DNA of 64,000 nucleotides. It comes from Acidobacteriota bacterium (GTDB lineage: Bacteria; Acidobacteriota; JAAYUB01). The DNA lies in NCBI GenBank assembly GCA_029565065.1, contig JAKQOW010000051.1, forward strand, positions 1-64,000, given 5' to 3'. Positions 43,773-53,600 of this stretch are shown here, in pieces (within the stretch, counting starts at the first letter, position 1; every line of letters begins with the position of its first letter). A program made the translations under genes and the position numbers. Under the pieces are notes generated by a model, which saw nothing but the letters and a program-made list of their open reading frames with translations, was not told the origin of the DNA and made no database searches.

Positions 43773-45527
43773 ATGCGCCGACCGGTTCTGATTGTGCTGG
43801 CTCTGGGGCTGCTGTCTTTGACTGTCCTGTCGCAGCCGCCCCGGGTGATCGACCATTACCGGGTGCTGTTGAAACAACTGGAGCAGGAGGGCCTGCCCCG
43901 GCTTTCGTCACAGGGCATGGTGAGCACCGCCGAACCGCATGCCACCGTGGCCGGCGTGGCGGCGCTCCGCGCCGGCGGCACGGCCGTCGACGCCGCCGTG
44001 GCCGCGGCGTTTGCGCTGGCCGTGACCTACCCCAACGCCGGCAATTTGGGAGGGGGCGGTTTCCTGCTGTACGTGCCGACGACGGGCGGCACGCCCGCCG
44101 TCTTCGACTTCAGGGAAACCGCACCCGCCGCCGCGTCGCGGACCATGTATCTTGACGCCGCGGGGCGTTACATCCCCGCATCCTCCACCGACGGCTTTCG
44201 GGCCGCCGGCGTGCCGGGGACGGTCCGCGGACTGAATGCCGCCTGGCGACACGCCGGCCGACTTCCCTGGGCCGCGCTCCTGGAGCCGGCCATCGCTCTG
44301 GCCACGGAGGGCTTCCCCGTCAGCGCCGATCTGGCCCGCCGCCTGGCGGCCGAGTCGGCGCGGCTCGCCGTGCACCCGGCCACGACGGCCGTGTTCTTCC
44401 GCGACGGCCGCCCGCTGCGCGAAGGCGAACAACTCGTCCAGCCCGACCTGGCGGCTACCCTGCGCCGGATCGCCGCCGGCGGTGATACCGAGTTCTACAC
44501 CGGCGAGACGGCCGAGCGTCTGGCGGCCGAGTCGGCCCGTCACGGCGGCCTCATCACCCGGGCGGACCTGCGCGATTACCGCGTGGCCATGCGCCAACCC
44601 CTGGTGTTCTGTTTCCGCGAGTTCGAGATTGTCACCATGCCGCTTCCCGGCGGCGGGGTGGTGCTGGCGGAAATTCTGCAGATCCTGGAACCGTATGCCC
44701 TGGCCCGTCTGCCCGAACCCGCCTACCTTCAGTTGCTGGCCGAGGCCATGCGCCTGGCCTACGCCGATCGCGCCAACCGGATGGGCGATCCCGACCACGT
44801 TCCCGACCCAACGGCCGCGTTGCTGGCCCCGGCGCACATCGAGCGGCTCCGGCTGCTGATCAAGCCGGGCGTGGCGCTGGACAGCCGGTACTTCCTCTCT
44901 GCGGCCCCGACGCCGCAACCGGTAGCCACCGAAACCACCCACCTGTCGGTGGTGGACGCCGCAGGACATGCCGTCTCGCTCACCTACACGCTGAATGACA
45001 ATTTCGGCTGCGGCGCGGTGGCCGCCGGACTCGGATTCCTCCTCAACAACGAAATGGATGATTTCGCCGCCGCGCCGGGTCAACCCAACATGTTCCGGTT
45101 GATCCAGGGCGAAGCCAATGCCATCGCCCCGGGGAAGCGCCCCTTGAGCTCCATGACACCCGTCGTGGCTCGAAGAGGCGGCCGGCCGGTGCTGGTGCTG
45201 GGCAGCCCCGGCGGGCCCACCATCGCCACGGCGGTTGCCCAGGTGTTGCTCAACGTGCTGGAGTTCGGCCTCGATTTGGATGCCGCCATGCAGCGGTCCC
45301 GCATTCACCAGCAGTGGATGCCCGACGTCCTGTACCACGAGCCGGCCAGCCTCGCCGAGCCGGTCCGGCAGGCCCTGGCGGGCATGGGCTACGAACTCAA
45401 GACTTACAGTCGGAGCGGCCGGCTCGGCCTGGTGGAGGGCATCGTCGTCGACTGGGGCGCCGACGGACGGCCCATGCTGCGCGGCGCTTCCGATCCGCGC
45501 GGCGCCGGGCTGGCGGCCGGTTTTTAA
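43773..45527 (+). CDS. ggt: Gamma-glutamyltransferase
   Basis: A 584-residue exported, self-cleaving enzyme that transfers or hydrolyses gamma-glutamyl groups such as that of glutathione. The start at 43773 follows GGGAG, with a signal peptide at about 4-20. The large subunit has MVSTAEPHATVAGVAALRAG and NLGGGGFLL. Autocleavage is expected before Thr388 in ETTHLSVVD, making Thr388 the nucleophile. The small subunit shows LNNEMDDFA and RPLSSMTPVV. All key elements are present. Whether it is in the periplasm or surface-exposed is unknown. Confidence 0.93.
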   Translation: MRRPVLIVLALGLLSLTVLSQPPRVIDHYRVLLKQLEQEGLPRLSSQGMVSTAEPHATVAGVAALRAGGTAVDAAVAAAFALAVTYPNAGNLGGGGFLLYVPTTGGTPAVFDFRETAPAAASRTMYLDAAGRYIPASSTDGFRAAGVPGTVRGLNAAWRHAGRLPWAALLEPAIALATEGFPVSADLARRLAAESARLAVHPATTAVFFRDGRPLREGEQLVQPDLAATLRRIAAGGDTEFYTGETAERLAAESARHGGLITRADLRDYRVAMRQPLVFCFREFEIVTMPLPGGGVVLAEILQILEPYALARLPEPAYLQLLAEAMRLAYADRANRMGDPDHVPDPTAALLAPAHIERLRLLIKPGVALDSRYFLSAAPTPQPVATETTHLSVVDAAGHAVSLTYTLNDNFGCGAVAAGLGFLLNNEMDDFAAAPGQPNMFRLIQGEANAIAPGKRPLSSMTPVVARRGGRPVLVLGSPGGPTIATAVAQVLLNVLEFGLDLDAAMQRSRIHQQWMPDVLYHEPASLAEPVRQALAGMGYELKTYSRSGRLGLVEGIVVDWGADGRPMLRGASDPRGAGLAAGF

Positions 45528-45548
45528 TCCTCTCCGCGGAGGTTGCCG

Positions 45549-46082
45549 ATGGCCCGACCATCAGCCTGTCAGTTCACGGTCTTCGAGACCGCTCTGGGTT
45601 TCTGTGCGATTGCCTGGCGGGGCACCCGGGTCTGCCGCTTCCAACTGCCCGCGGCCGATCCGGCGACGGCGGCCGCCCGGCTTCGCAGGGAGGATCCCGC
45701 CGCGGAGCCCGCCTCGCCTCCGGCGTCGATGGTGCGCGTGATCGAACGGGTGCGTCATCACCTGGCGGGACGCCGTCGCGATTTCAGCGCCGTCCCGCTG
45801 GATCTGGAGGGTCTGCCGCCTTTCACCCGCCGCGTCTACGAGGCCGCCCGCACGATCCCGGCCGGGCAGACCGTGACCTACGGGGAGCTTGCCGAGCGCT
45901 GCGGATCGCCCGGCGGCGCCCGAGCGGTGGGACAGGCCATGGCCCGCAATCCGGTGGCCCTGATCATCCCGTGCCACCGGATCCTGGCCGCCGGCGGGCG
46001 CCTCGGCGGATTCTCCGGTCCGGGCGGACTCGATCTGAAAGTGCGGATGCTGGCCCTGGAAGGGGTTTCGCTGGACGACTGA
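45549..46082 (+). CDS. ogt: Methylated-DNA--protein-cysteine methyltransferase
   Basis: A 177-residue suicide DNA-repair protein that removes O6-alkyl groups from guanine. The C-terminal domain has the helix-turn-helix RAVGQAMARNP and the active-site PCHRI with Cys142. The N-terminal domain (about 1-85) is the usual ribonuclease-H-like fold. The ATG at 45549 follows GGAGGTTGCC. It lies 21 bases after ggt and 8 bases before the hydrolase, so the three may be co-transcribed. Confidence 0.92.
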   Translation: MARPSACQFTVFETALGFCAIAWRGTRVCRFQLPAADPATAAARLRREDPAAEPASPPASMVRVIERVRHHLAGRRRDFSAVPLDLEGLPPFTRRVYEAARTIPAGQTVTYGELAERCGSPGGARAVGQAMARNPVALIIPCHRILAAGGRLGGFSGPGGLDLKVRMLALEGVSLDD

Positions 46083-46090
46083 CCCGCATT

Positions 46091-47125
46091 ATGTCCGGAA
46101 CAACACCATCACGGTCCGCCCGGTGTTCTCGCATCCACCGCGCACTTTTGGCTGCGGCGGTTCTCGCCGGCCTGGGCGCGTGTCTCGCCGCAGCCACCGC
46201 CTCTTGGTGGTTCCCGGAAGTTCTCGCCGGAGGGATAGCCTACGCGCCCAATCATAACCGGCCGCCTTGTCCGGCCGGTGATCCCCGCCCCGCGGGGTGG
46301 CGACGCCTGGGCGTCTCGCAGCAGGAGCGGATCCGGGTGGGAGAACCTCCGGCCGCACTTTCCATCTGGATCATCGATCCGCCAGCTGCCGCGGGCGCCG
46401 CACCGCCGACCGTGTTCGTCCTGCACGGGATCCGCGACCGGAAAGACCACCTGCTGGAGCTGGGCCGCGCCCTGGCGGCGGACGGCCACCGGGTGGTCCT
46501 GGTGGACCTGCGCGGCCACGGCCGCTCGGAAGGCGACTGGCTCAGCTACGGGGTGCGGGAATCGGTTGATCTCGCCCGGCTCCTCGACGAGTTGACCGCC
46601 CGCGGATGGGTGTCCGGGCCGGCGGGCGTGATGGGTCCCTCGTACGGCGCGGCCACGGCCATTCAGTGGGCGGGCCGCGACCCGCGACTGGCGGCGGTGG
46701 TCGCCGTCGCCCCGTTCACCAGCTTGCGCGATGTGGTGCGGGACTACCTCCGACATTACCTGCCCGGTTTGGGTGAGCTCATTCCGGACCGGCTGGTGGA
46801 CGACGGTCTGGCCCGGGCGGGACGTCGGGCCGGTTTCGAACCAGCCGAGGCCGCTCCGCTGCGGGCCATCCGCAGCGCCCGGGCGCACGTCCTGTTCATC
46901 CACGGGCGAAACGACCGCAACATCCCCTGCGCCCACAGCATCCGCCTGCACGCCGCCGCCCCGCCCGGCAGCCGGCTGCTGTTGCTGGACGGCGAAGACC
47001 ACTTTTCCATCACCCGCAGCGGCACCGGCACGACCCGGCAGATCATCCGCGACTGGTTCCGCCGGTGGCTGACCGCCTCACCCACCCCGGAATCGATCCG
47101 TGCCGAAACAACTGATCCATCCTGA
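46091..47125 (+). CDS. Membrane-anchored alpha/beta hydrolase
   Basis: A 344-residue protein with an N-terminal membrane segment (about 17-37), then an alpha/beta-hydrolase fold. The strand-and-oxyanion motif VFVLHGIRDRKDH, LVDLRGHGRSEG and GPSYGAA with the nucleophile Ser184 are present. A late Asp (HGRNDRNIP) and His (GEDHFSI) complete the triad. An esterase, lipase or peptidase acting at the outer face of the inner membrane is likely; the substrate is unknown. It starts 8 bases after ogt. Confidence 0.85.
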   Translation: MSGTTPSRSARCSRIHRALLAAAVLAGLGACLAAATASWWFPEVLAGGIAYAPNHNRPPCPAGDPRPAGWRRLGVSQQERIRVGEPPAALSIWIIDPPAAAGAAPPTVFVLHGIRDRKDHLLELGRALAADGHRVVLVDLRGHGRSEGDWLSYGVRESVDLARLLDELTARGWVSGPAGVMGPSYGAATAIQWAGRDPRLAAVVAVAPFTSLRDVVRDYLRHYLPGLGELIPDRLVDDGLARAGRRAGFEPAEAAPLRAIRSARAHVLFIHGRNDRNIPCAHSIRLHAAAPPGSRLLLLDGEDHFSITRSGTGTTRQIIRDWFRRWLTASPTPESIRAETTDPS

Positions 47126-47235
47126 TCGGTGCTACAATGGAGTCACGGAAATCCAGCTATCGTCCATAGACGGAGGCCAAGGTGCAGGACCGGCCTGATG
47201 GTGGACGCCCAAGCTCTCGACAGGAGGAATGCCGC

Positions 47236-47868
47236 ATGCCACATCGATTCACGCTTATCCTGCTCATCGGCCTGGCCCTGGCCGGTGCGCTGTCTGCCGC
47301 AGGGCGTTTTGAGATCACCCCCATGGCCCTGTATCGGATCGGCGGTGAATTCGAGGCCGAAGACGGCGAGGTCACGCGGGATCTTTTGCTCGAGGGTGGG
47401 CCGGGGTTTGGTTTTACATTCGGCGTAGACTACGATCAGCATTACCAGTTGGAATTCTCCTGGCTCCGGCAGCAGTCGGAACTCCGAGAGGAAACCGGAT
47501 CGCTGTCGCCGTCCGTCCGGCTGTTCGATTTAAACGTGGACCAGTACCAGTTCAACGGTCTCTATCACTGGATCTTTGAAGGAGGCCGGGTCCGGCCCTT
47601 CCTCATCTTCGGGATCGGCGCCACTTACCTGGATCCGGTGCCCGCCGACGTTGACGGCTCCCTGCACCTGTCGGTGCGCATGGGAGGCGGAGTCAAGCTG
47701 GGTATCGGTAAGCACGCGGGGGTGCGGGTGCAGGGGTGCTACGTGCCCACCTACGTCAGCGAGGAGACCCGGGTTGTCGGCGTTCTGCCGGGCGAAGTGT
47801 ACATCGTCACGGCGGGGCAGTTTTTCCACCAGCTCGAAGCCTCCGGAGGTTTATACATCCGCTTTTAG
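47236..47868 (+). CDS. Small outer-membrane beta-barrel protein
   Basis: A 210-residue exported protein. The signal peptide is about 1-23, with the start fixed by AGGAGG. Alternating hydrophobic strands follow (for example GFGFTFGVDYD, YQFNGLYHWIF, RPFLIFGIGATYL), and the chain ends in an aromatic-terminal strand (GGLYIRF), a typical signal for barrel insertion. It fits eight-stranded OmpW/OmpX-like barrels in size. The function is unknown. A TACAAT lies upstream near 47133 without a good -35. Confidence 0.8.
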   Translation: MPHRFTLILLIGLALAGALSAAGRFEITPMALYRIGGEFEAEDGEVTRDLLLEGGPGFGFTFGVDYDQHYQLEFSWLRQQSELREETGSLSPSVRLFDLNVDQYQFNGLYHWIFEGGRVRPFLIFGIGATYLDPVPADVDGSLHLSVRMGGGVKLGIGKHAGVRVQGCYVPTYVSEETRVVGVLPGEVYIVTAGQFFHQLEASGGLYIRF

Positions 47869-47958
47869 GGGAGCCGCGCGGCTCATCCGATCCCCTGCCG
47901 GCGGTACTGTTCTGTCGGCCGGGGGATCTGTGCCCGGCCGGTCGGCCAAATCGCCCAT

Positions 47959-47987
47959 TTGCAACATCCCGGCAACAGTTTTATGAT
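47959..47987 (+). promoter_or_regulatory. Promoter of the class V aminotransferase gene
   Basis: TTGCAA (47959-47964), 17 bases, TATGAT (47982-47987). It is followed by a leader of about 95 bases containing a perfect palindrome. Confidence 0.65.
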
Positions 47988-48011
47988 ATTCTCTACACGG
48001 CGTATTCAGTC

Positions 48012-48033
48012 GGGGCGCCGCGCGCGGCGCCCC
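48012..48033. promoter_or_regulatory. Perfect 22-base palindrome in the aminotransferase leader
   Basis: Arms GGGGCGCCGC and GCGGCGCCCC flank a 2-base centre. It could be a DNA operator downstream of the transcription start or a very stable mRNA hairpin. It lies about 60 bases before the ATG. Confidence 0.6.
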
Positions 48034-48091
48034 GCATCCGGCAGCGGGTGCCGAACCGTGTCCCGCTGAACCGCTACCAGGAGGCGCCCTC

Positions 48092-49228
48092 ATGAAACCG
48101 CCCATGCTCATGACGCCGGGACCCACCGAGGTCAGCGAGGATGTGCTCACCGCGATGTCCCGATCCGTGATCAATCCGGATCTGGACCCCGTCTTTTTCG
48201 AGTTCTATCGCGGAGTGACCCGCAAGATCGCGCGGCTGGTGGGCACAGAACACGAGGCTGTGGTGCTGGGCGGAGAGGGCATCCTCGGCCTCGAGGCCGC
48301 CTGCGCCTCGCTCATCGAGCCCGGCGACCGGGTCCTCTGCTTCGCCAATGGCGTGTTCGGCTACGGCTTCGCCGACTTCGTCAAGCTTTACGGCGGCCAG
48401 GTGGTGTTCTGTTACGGCGACGAGCGACACCCGTTCGATCCGGACGAGGTGTTGACGCTGCTCCAGCGCGATCCCGGCTTCAAGATCGCCACTCTCGTGC
48501 ACTGCGAGACGCCCACCGGCCTACTGAATCCGGTGCCGCTGCTGGCACCCCTGCTGCGGAAGCACGGCATCCTGACGGTGGTGGACGCGGTCTCTTCAAT
48601 CGGCGGGATCCCCATCGCCGCCGACGCCTGGGGGGTGGATATCCTGCTGGGCGGCTCCCAGAAGTGCCTGTCGGCACCGCCGGGTCTGGCTTTCCTCAGC
48701 ATCAGCCCCGAGGCGTGGGCGGCCATCCACCGCCGGAAGCAGCCGGTGGCCGGCTACTACTGCAACCTCAGCCATTGGGCCGACTGGTACGAGCGGAAGT
48801 GGTTTCCCTACACGCTGCCGGTGAACGATTTGTTCGGGCTGGACGCCGCGCTGGACCGGGTGCTGGCGGATGCGGACGTTTACGAACGCCACCGCCGTGT
48901 AGGCCAGGCAGTGCGCCGGGCCATCACCGCCGGCGGCCTGGAACTCTTCCCCAAGTCCGGCTGGTCCGACACAGTGACCGCTTTCCTGCCGCCGTCCGGA
49001 CTGAAAGAATCGGAGATCCGGCGGGAGATCCTGGAGCGACACCGCATCCTGCTGGCCGGCTCGCTGGGCACGCTCACCGATCCCGTGATCCGCATCGGCC
49101 ACATGGGCGAGAATTGCTGGGTGGACAGAGTCAGCCGGGCCCTGGAGGCCCTCGACGCAGCCCTGCGCCATTTCGGCTTCCAGCCGGCGGCTCCGCTGGT
49201 GGACACGTTCACCGCCGCCCTGGACTGA
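48092..49228 (+). CDS. Class V aminotransferase (alanine-glyoxylate/serine-pyruvate type)
   Basis: A 378-residue PLP enzyme. It starts TPGPTEVSEDVL, typical of the serine-pyruvate group, and has SQKCLSAPPGL with the PLP-binding Lys191 and the later WADWYERKWFPYTLPVNDLF. Substrates probably include alanine, serine or glyoxylate; the pair cannot be fixed. Related sequences act in phosphonate or purine catabolism. AGGAGG precedes the ATG. Confidence 0.85.
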   Translation: MKPPMLMTPGPTEVSEDVLTAMSRSVINPDLDPVFFEFYRGVTRKIARLVGTEHEAVVLGGEGILGLEAACASLIEPGDRVLCFANGVFGYGFADFVKLYGGQVVFCYGDERHPFDPDEVLTLLQRDPGFKIATLVHCETPTGLLNPVPLLAPLLRKHGILTVVDAVSSIGGIPIAADAWGVDILLGGSQKCLSAPPGLAFLSISPEAWAAIHRRKQPVAGYYCNLSHWADWYERKWFPYTLPVNDLFGLDAALDRVLADADVYERHRRVGQAVRRAITAGGLELFPKSGWSDTVTAFLPPSGLKESEIRREILERHRILLAGSLGTLTDPVIRIGHMGENCWVDRVSRALEALDAALRHFGFQPAAPLVDTFTAALD

Positions 49229-49346
49229 AACCGCTTGCACCGTGCCGGATCCGGACCATCCATCGCAGTTCCGGCTGAGACAGCTCGGACAACGCCGTCG
49301 ACCACGGGCCGGCCTTGCGCGCCGGGGCCCGGTGGAATCCGCCGGA

Positions 49347-49376
49347 TTGATCCCACCATCCAATCGCCCGTATAAT
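49347..49376 (+). promoter_or_regulatory. Promoter of the OsmC-like gene
   Basis: TTGATC (49347-49352), 18 bases, and a perfect TATAAT (49371-49376). The leader is about 80 bases. Confidence 0.6.
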
Positions 49377-49463
49377 GACGGATGTTGGTTCGTTTGTGGC
49401 AACCGACGGCGTATCACGCGCTCACTCGACAATGAAACCAACACACACGATGAGGGAGGCAGC

Positions 49464-49865
49464 ATGCTAGAAATGCAAATCGACTTCCCGGGCGGCACAC
49501 TGGTCAACGCCCATTTCGGCCATCACACCGTTGTCACGGACCAGCCGCCAGAGGGTGGCGGCACCGACAGCGCCCCGGCTCCCTTTTTCTTGTTCCTGGC
49601 TTCAATCGGCACGTGCGCCGGCATTTATGTTCTGTATTTCTGCCAGCAGCGGAAGCTGAGCCTGGACGGCATCCGAATCGTCCAACGTATTCATTTCACG
49701 GCCGGCACGAAAAACGTGGAGACCATCGAGCTGGAAATCCAGGTCCCGGCAAGTTTCCCCGAAAAATACCTCCCCGCGCTGATCCGAGCCGCCGACCAGT
49801 GCAAGGTCAAGCAACACCTGGAAAACCCGCCGGAGATCACCACGGTGACCCGCGTCGTCGCATAG
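49464..49865 (+). CDS. OsmC-like peroxidase-family protein
   Basis: A 133-residue protein. The start is set by GGGAGG seven bases upstream. It has two cysteines in the segment GTCAGIYVLYFC (Cys51, Cys60) and a third at about 116 in QCKVKQHL. OsmC/Ohr proteins reduce organic hydroperoxides with a Cys pair; here the spacing and length match the YhfA-like branch. A role in oxidative or thiol stress is likely but unproven. It is monocistronic between two promoters. Confidence 0.82.
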   Translation: MLEMQIDFPGGTLVNAHFGHHTVVTDQPPEGGGTDSAPAPFFLFLASIGTCAGIYVLYFCQQRKLSLDGIRIVQRIHFTAGTKNVETIELEIQVPASFPEKYLPALIRAADQCKVKQHLENPPEITTVTRVVA

Positions 49866-49873
49866 GGGACTTT

Positions 49874-49902
49874 TTGACAGCCCCGCATGCCGGCGTTACA
49901 AT
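49874..49902 (+). promoter_or_regulatory. Consensus-like sigma70 promoter
   Basis: A perfect TTGACA (49874-49879), 17 bases, and TACAAT (49897-49902). It lies 8 bases after the OsmC-like stop and about 28 bases before the secreted protein gene. Confidence 0.75.
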
Positions 49903-49930
49903 GCGGCCAACCTGCCGTGGAGGTCCTGCC

Positions 49931-50497
49931 ATGCGCCGTTGGATCGCCGGGTTCTGGATCGCCTTGCTCGCCACGGTGGCCCTACCGATTTCGCCTGCCG
50001 TGGCGGATCCCGTCACGTTTTATTTCATCGGCATGGCCGGTCTCGCCCAAGAAGAACCCGACCTGCGCCTCATCCGCCTCTACGCTGACTTCGACTGCGA
50101 CGGCCGCACCGACATCGCCGTCACCGGCAGCCAGACGTGGGGCGGCGCCGGCGGCACGTGGGACATCTACCTGAGCCAACCGACCGGCCGCTACTTCCGA
50201 GTGGCGCAACTGCTGTTCCATCCTAAGGCCATCGCCATCGACACGATCCGTCCGGGCGTGGGCCGGGTGTCCGTGTTCCAGCGCACCGGCAAGGGCCTGG
50301 GCCGGCTGATCCACTACCGCCTGTCCAGCCAGGGCCTAGTCAAGGCGTCAGAGCGGAACCTGAACCTGAACGACCAGGGAACCGGTCCCGACCAGGGCGC
50401 ATACCAGGAGTTGTTCCCACAGCCTATCCCCTCCGAATATTGCCTCTGGAGCGAGTACGAACGCAACCGCAACTGCGCGTGGCGCCCCGGCTACTGA
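49931..50497 (+). CDS. Secreted protein of unknown function
   Basis: A 188-residue protein with GGAGG before the ATG and a clear signal peptide (about 1-25, ending SPAVADP). The mature part contains DFDCDGRTDIAVTG, an FG-GAP/VCBS-like repeat motif that usually binds calcium in secreted proteins. It has a small number of cysteines, including a Cys pair near the C-terminus. No family is recognised. The strong promoter upstream suggests notable expression. Confidence 0.75.
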   Translation: MRRWIAGFWIALLATVALPISPAVADPVTFYFIGMAGLAQEEPDLRLIRLYADFDCDGRTDIAVTGSQTWGGAGGTWDIYLSQPTGRYFRVAQLLFHPKAIAIDTIRPGVGRVSVFQRTGKGLGRLIHYRLSSQGLVKASERNLNLNDQGTGPDQGAYQELFPQPIPSEYCLWSEYERNRNCAWRPGY

Positions 50498-50642
50498 TCG
50501 GCTTCCGGCTCCCAGACTCCGTCACCCCGCAACCGCCTTTGCCCCGCGGTCGCTTCGGCCACGTTGACACTCCCCATTGTTCAGAGTATTCTCAAAATAA
50601 AAAGGACAATCTGGCATGCGAAGCAACACCAAGGAGTTTTCC

Positions 50643-53600
50643 ATGTGGGCGTTTATTCTGATGATCGGGTGCGTCCTGCTGTTCGGGATCGCCTGTGACG
50701 CCGCGGACGGCAGGAGCCGCAAGGCACTCTGGGACCAGGTCGCCCAGGCGGAGGCGGACGGCCTGCCCGAGACCGCCGCGACGCTGCTGGGCCAGATCTA
50801 CGACGGCGCTTGCCGCGACGGCGCCGACGTCGAGGCGCTTCGGGCGCTGGTCAAGAAGATCCTCATGGAATCCGTGACCGGTGGCAACCACCCCGAGGAA
50901 AAGGTGCGCCGGCTCCAGGCGGCGCTGCCCCGGGCACCCGAGCGCATCCAGCCGCTGCTCCGGGTCATCCTGGCCCAGTGGTACGACCACTACTACCAGC
51001 GGAACCGGTACCGCTTCCTCAATCGCGACGCCACCGCCAAGCTGGATGAGCAGGACTTCACGACCTGGGATCTGCCGCGGCTGTTCCGGGAGATGGACGC
51101 GCTCTACCAGTCGGTGCTCGCCGACGAAGAGCGGCTGCGTCGAATCCCCACCGCGGACTTCCGCGAGTTTTTGGAACCGGGAAACATGCCCAACGCGTTG
51201 CGGCCTACCCTCTTCGATTTTATCGCCGACCAGGCCATCGTCTTCTACACCTCGAATGACACCTTCCGGCCCAAGCCCCAGGACGCCTTCGAGATCACCG
51301 CCGACTCCGACGTGCTGGCCCCCGCCGCCGCTTTCGTGCAGTGGCAGCCGACGACCACCGACACGGAGTCGCCGTTGTTCAAGGCGCTGCAGCTGTTCCA
51401 GCGCATCCTGCGCGTCCACGCCCAGGACGCCGATCCGGCGGCGCGGCGCGACGCCGATCTGCGCCGGCTCCACTGGGCGCGCAACGTCGCCGCCGGCGAG
51501 ACAGCCGCCGAGCGCTTCATCGAACGGCTGCAGGAGCTGGCGGAATCGGCCGGTGACGATGTGTCCGCCCTGGCCCGCTACTACTGGGCCCGGGAGCTGC
51601 AGTCGCAGGAAGCGTTCACCGCGGCCCTGGCCGTCGCCGAGGCGGGTGCCGAGACCGCGCCCAAGTCGGTGGGCGGCGCCAACTGCCGCAGTCTGATCAC
51701 CACCATCCGGCAGCCGGCTTACCAGTTGCAGGCCGAGACGGTGACCCTGCCGGAGCGCCCCTGGCACGTCCGGGTCACCTATCGCAACGTGACCGCCCTG
51801 ACGTTCCGGATCTACCCCGTACCCCTCCCCCCGTCGAAGGAGCTATACCGGGAGCAGCAGCCCAACACCGAAGAACTGGACAGGCTGCTCCGCGGCCAGC
51901 CGCTCTGGGAGATCCACAAGACCCTTCCGCCCACCACCGACTACAAGGAAACGGTTCAGGATGTCGAGCTGCCGGGACTGGCGCCCGGCTTCTACCGCGT
52001 CCTGGCCAGCTACGACAAGGCGTTCCGGCTCAAGGAAAATGCCATCGCCCACACCACCTTCTGGAGCAGCCCGTTCGGGGTGGTCCTGCGCGCCCGCGGG
52101 GAGCGGATTGAAGGCCATGCGCTGGGCAATGCCACCGGCCGGCCCTTGGCCGGCGTGGCGGTTACGGCGTACGCCTACGACTACGCCAAGCGCGCCTACA
52201 CGCAGACGGGCGCCGCCACCACCGATGCCAACGGCTACTTCTTCATCCAGCCCGGCGAGAACCGCCGGGACCAGATGCTCTTCTTCCGGGCGCCCGACGG
52301 TACGCGCTACCTTCACGACGACAGCGTCGGCTATGCCCGCGTCACGCGGGCAGAAGCCGTGACGCGCACCGTTCTCTTCACCGATCGCTCGCTGTACCGG
52401 CCGGGACAGATGATCCACTTCAAGGGCCTCTGCATCGAAACCGATCCCGGCGGTGGCAGTTACCGGGTCCTGCCCCGACGGGCGGTAACCCTGGCCTTCC
52501 GCGACGTCAACGACCAGGAGATCGCCAAGACCGATTTCGTGACCAACGACTTCGGCTCCTTCAGCGGCACCTGGACGGCTCCGACCGGCCGGCTGCTGGG
52601 CGCCATGCGGCTCGTCACCGCCGATCCGCCGGGAAGCGCCACCCTCCGGGTCGAGGAGTACAAGCGGCCCAAATTCTTTGTGGAGCTCAAACCGCCCGAC
52701 GGCGAATGCCGGTTGGGCGACGCGGTCACAGTTACCGGCGAAGCCCAGGCGTACGCTGGCGCGCCCATCGACGGTGCGTCCGTTCGCTATCGGGTCGTCC
52801 GACTGGCCCAGCTGCCCCCCTGGTTTTACTACTACCGCGACCCGCGCTGGCGCATCGGCGAGCCGCAGGAAATCGCCAGCGGCACGCTGACCACCGACGC
52901 CGCCGGCGGGTTCCGCGTGACATTCGCCGCGCGACCCGACAAGAAGATCCCCGCCGGCGACAATCCCACCTTCGTGTACCGGATCCAGGTGGACGTGACC
53001 GACACCGCCGGCGAAACGCGCAGCGGTGAACGGGTGGTCCGGCTGGGCTACACCGCGCTGCAGGCCGACATCGCCGCCGCCGAATGGCAGGAGTCGATCG
53101 GGCCGATCCGGCTGAACCTCCGTACCACCACCCTCGACGGCGAGCCTGCACCGGCCACAGGCACCCTGACGGTCTTCAAACTGCAGATGCCCGACGCCCC
53201 CGTGCCCGCCGAGCTGTTCGGCGCCCGCCGCGACGCCGGGGAGACGGCGTCGGTCCGCACCGCCGAGTGGCAGCGCTGGCCCGCGGGCGACCAGGCGCTG
53301 TCCCGCGAGTTTGCCACCGGCGCGGACGGGACGCTGGCCGTAGACCTCGCCTTGCCCCCCGGCGTCTACCGCGCCCAGCTCCACACCCAGGACCGCTACG
53401 GCTCGCCGGTGCGCGCCATGCAGCCGCTGCTGGTGCTGGACCCGGCGGCCCGAACCTTTCCGGTCAGGACACCGGCGTTTTTCGGCGCCCGACCGGGAAC
53501 GGTGGAACCCGGCGATTCGTTCGAAGCGTTCTGGGCCACGGGCTACGTCGAGGGCCCCGCGCTCGTGGAGATCTTCTCCGACGGCGAGTGGCTGCAGCAG

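Noticed and set aside
45314..47125. A 603-codon frame spanning ggt, ogt and the hydrolase
   Set aside because: Only 46091-47125 carries alpha/beta-hydrolase motifs; the upstream part is a shadow of ggt and ogt.
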